64,000 nucleotides of DNA from Paracoccus sp. N5 (lineage in GTDB: Bacteria > Pseudomonadota > Alphaproteobacteria > Rhodobacterales > Rhodobacteraceae), in assembly GCF_000371965.1 (NCBI RefSeq), contig NZ_AQUO01000001.1, forward strand, positions 124,001-188,000, given 5' to 3'. Under the pieces are notes generated by a model, which was not told where the DNA came from, searched no databases, and worked only from the letters and a program-made list of their open reading frames with translations. Shown piece after piece: positions 63,462-64,000 of this stretch. The translations under genes and the position numbers were made by a program. The stretch's first letter is position 1; each line of letters begins with the position of its first letter.

Positions 63462-64000
63462 TCATTTCAGGGCGGCGGCCTCGCGGGCGCGGGTTTCGAT
63501 CGCCTGCCAGTTGCCGCTGGCGACATCGGCATCGGGGGCGATCCAGCTGCCGCCGGCGCAGACCACATTCGGCAGCGCCAGGTAATCCGGGGCATTGGCG
63601 AGCGTGATGCCGCCGGTCGGGCAGAAGCTGACCTGCGGCAGGGGCCCCGCCAGGGATTTCAGCGATTTGGCGCCGCCCGCCGCCTCGGCCGGGAAGAATT
63701 TCAGCATGGAATAGCCAAGCTCCATCGCCCGCATCACCTCGGAGGCGGTGACGGCGCCGGGCAGGAGCGGCAGCTCGATCTCGGCACAGGCGCGGGCCAG
63801 GGTCTCGGTCAGGCCGGGCGAGACGGCGAAGCTGGCGCCGGCCTCCTTGGCGCGTTTCGCGTCATCGGGGGTCAGCACGGTGCCGGCGCCGACATGGCCG
63901 CCCGGCACCTTGGCCATCTCGCGGATCACCGCGAGCGCGGCCGGGGTGCGCAGCGTCACCTCGAGCACCGGCAGCCCGCCCGCGACCAGGGCGGTGGCAA
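63462..64000 (-). CDS. eda: KDPG/KHG aldolase, C-terminal part (gene continues past the right edge)
   Basis: 179 residues are visible; the N-terminus lies beyond base 64000. The enzyme splits 2-keto-3-deoxy-6-phosphogluconate into pyruvate and glyceraldehyde 3-phosphate in the Entner-Doudoroff pathway. LEVTLRTPAALAVIREMAK, GHVGAGTVLTPDDAKRAKEA, the Schiff-base lysine in YSMLKFFPAEAAGG and FCPTGGITLANAPDYLALPN are all family blocks. The edd gene would be expected upstream, outside the window. Confidence 0.94.
   Translation of the reverse strand, partial: ATALVAGGLPVLEVTLRTPAALAVIREMAKVPGGHVGAGTVLTPDDAKRAKEAGASFAVSPGLTETLARACAEIELPLLPGAVTASEVMRAMELGYSMLKFFPAEAAGGAKSLKSLAGPLPQVSFCPTGGITLANAPDYLALPNVVCAGGSWIAPDADVASGNWQAIETRAREAAALK

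Overview
The window is a dense, GC-rich (roughly two-thirds GC by eye) chromosomal segment of an alphaproteobacterium of the Rhodobacteraceae, most like Paracoccus. The reasons are the gene order (ligA-recG, iscU-like/hisI/gluQ, dnaG-rpoD, mreBCD-mrdA-rodA, pntAB), the family members themselves (NDUFAF6-like squalene-synthase fold protein, DUF3422, citramalate synthase, PntA as a single chain), an alphaproteobacterial-type LexA box, and a dispersed intergenic GGGTATTT element. The species call is inference. I see no tRNA, rRNA, CRISPR array or intact mobile element.

Layout. 1-6.7 kb: ligA 3' end and recG, a candidate SOS-controlled 31-residue membrane peptide, an Fe-S scaffold-like gene, hisI, gluQ, trmFO, rplY. 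6.9-10.1 kb: acyltransferase, L-lactate dehydrogenase with a lipoprotein gene, a TetR regulator. 10.3-14.7 kb: dnaG and rpoD separated by a cluster of GANTC sites, then a BLUF photoreceptor pseudogene. 14.7-20.3 kb: FMN reductase, rmuC, a yjbQ pseudogene, and a polyamine-type ABC transporter (two permeases and an ATPase, no binding protein). 20.4-25.3 kb: exported protein, YjbR protein, cysS, cimA, NDUFAF6-like gene carrying an in-frame repeat. 25.4-31.6 kb: eno, an EEP-family hydrolase, selO, an SMR pump, obg-proB. 31.7-42.3 kb: acyltransferase, pepN, an Ala-rich membrane protein, glcB, a lyxose-isomerase-like gene, pntAB. 42.3-46.7 kb is the only accessory-looking stretch: an 89-residue orphan, operator-like palindromes, two deleted insertion sequences (IS481 and IS3 families), an L,D-transpeptidase, DUF3422, a tiny lipoprotein and an ArsC-like protein. 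46.7-50.2 kb: orphan binding protein, manC, ghrA-like. 50.2-55.8 kb: the rod-shape operon mreBCD-mrdA-rodA. 56-64 kb: glycosyltransferase, leuA with a leader peptide, purD, xseA, a decayed regulator-like gene, an MFS transporter and the 3' part of eda.

How the genes connect. Several blocks are clear functional units. mreB-mreC-mreD-mrdA-rodA builds the lateral wall. dnaG-rpoD is the macromolecular-synthesis pair. glcB (glyoxylate use) and pntAB (NADPH supply) are central carbon and redox genes. cimA and leuA both feed branched-chain amino acids.

Most interesting signals: (1) a leuA leader ORF with a run of rare Leu codons that is complementary to the sequence just before the leuA start, (2) a LexA box plus promoter palindrome in front of a 31-residue membrane peptide, (3) seven GANTC methylation sites in 112 bp upstream of rpoD, (4) the dispersed GGGTATTT element, which occurs as inverted pairs and once inside a reading frame, and (5) a set of palindromes stranded in the 42.6 kb insertion-sequence graveyard.
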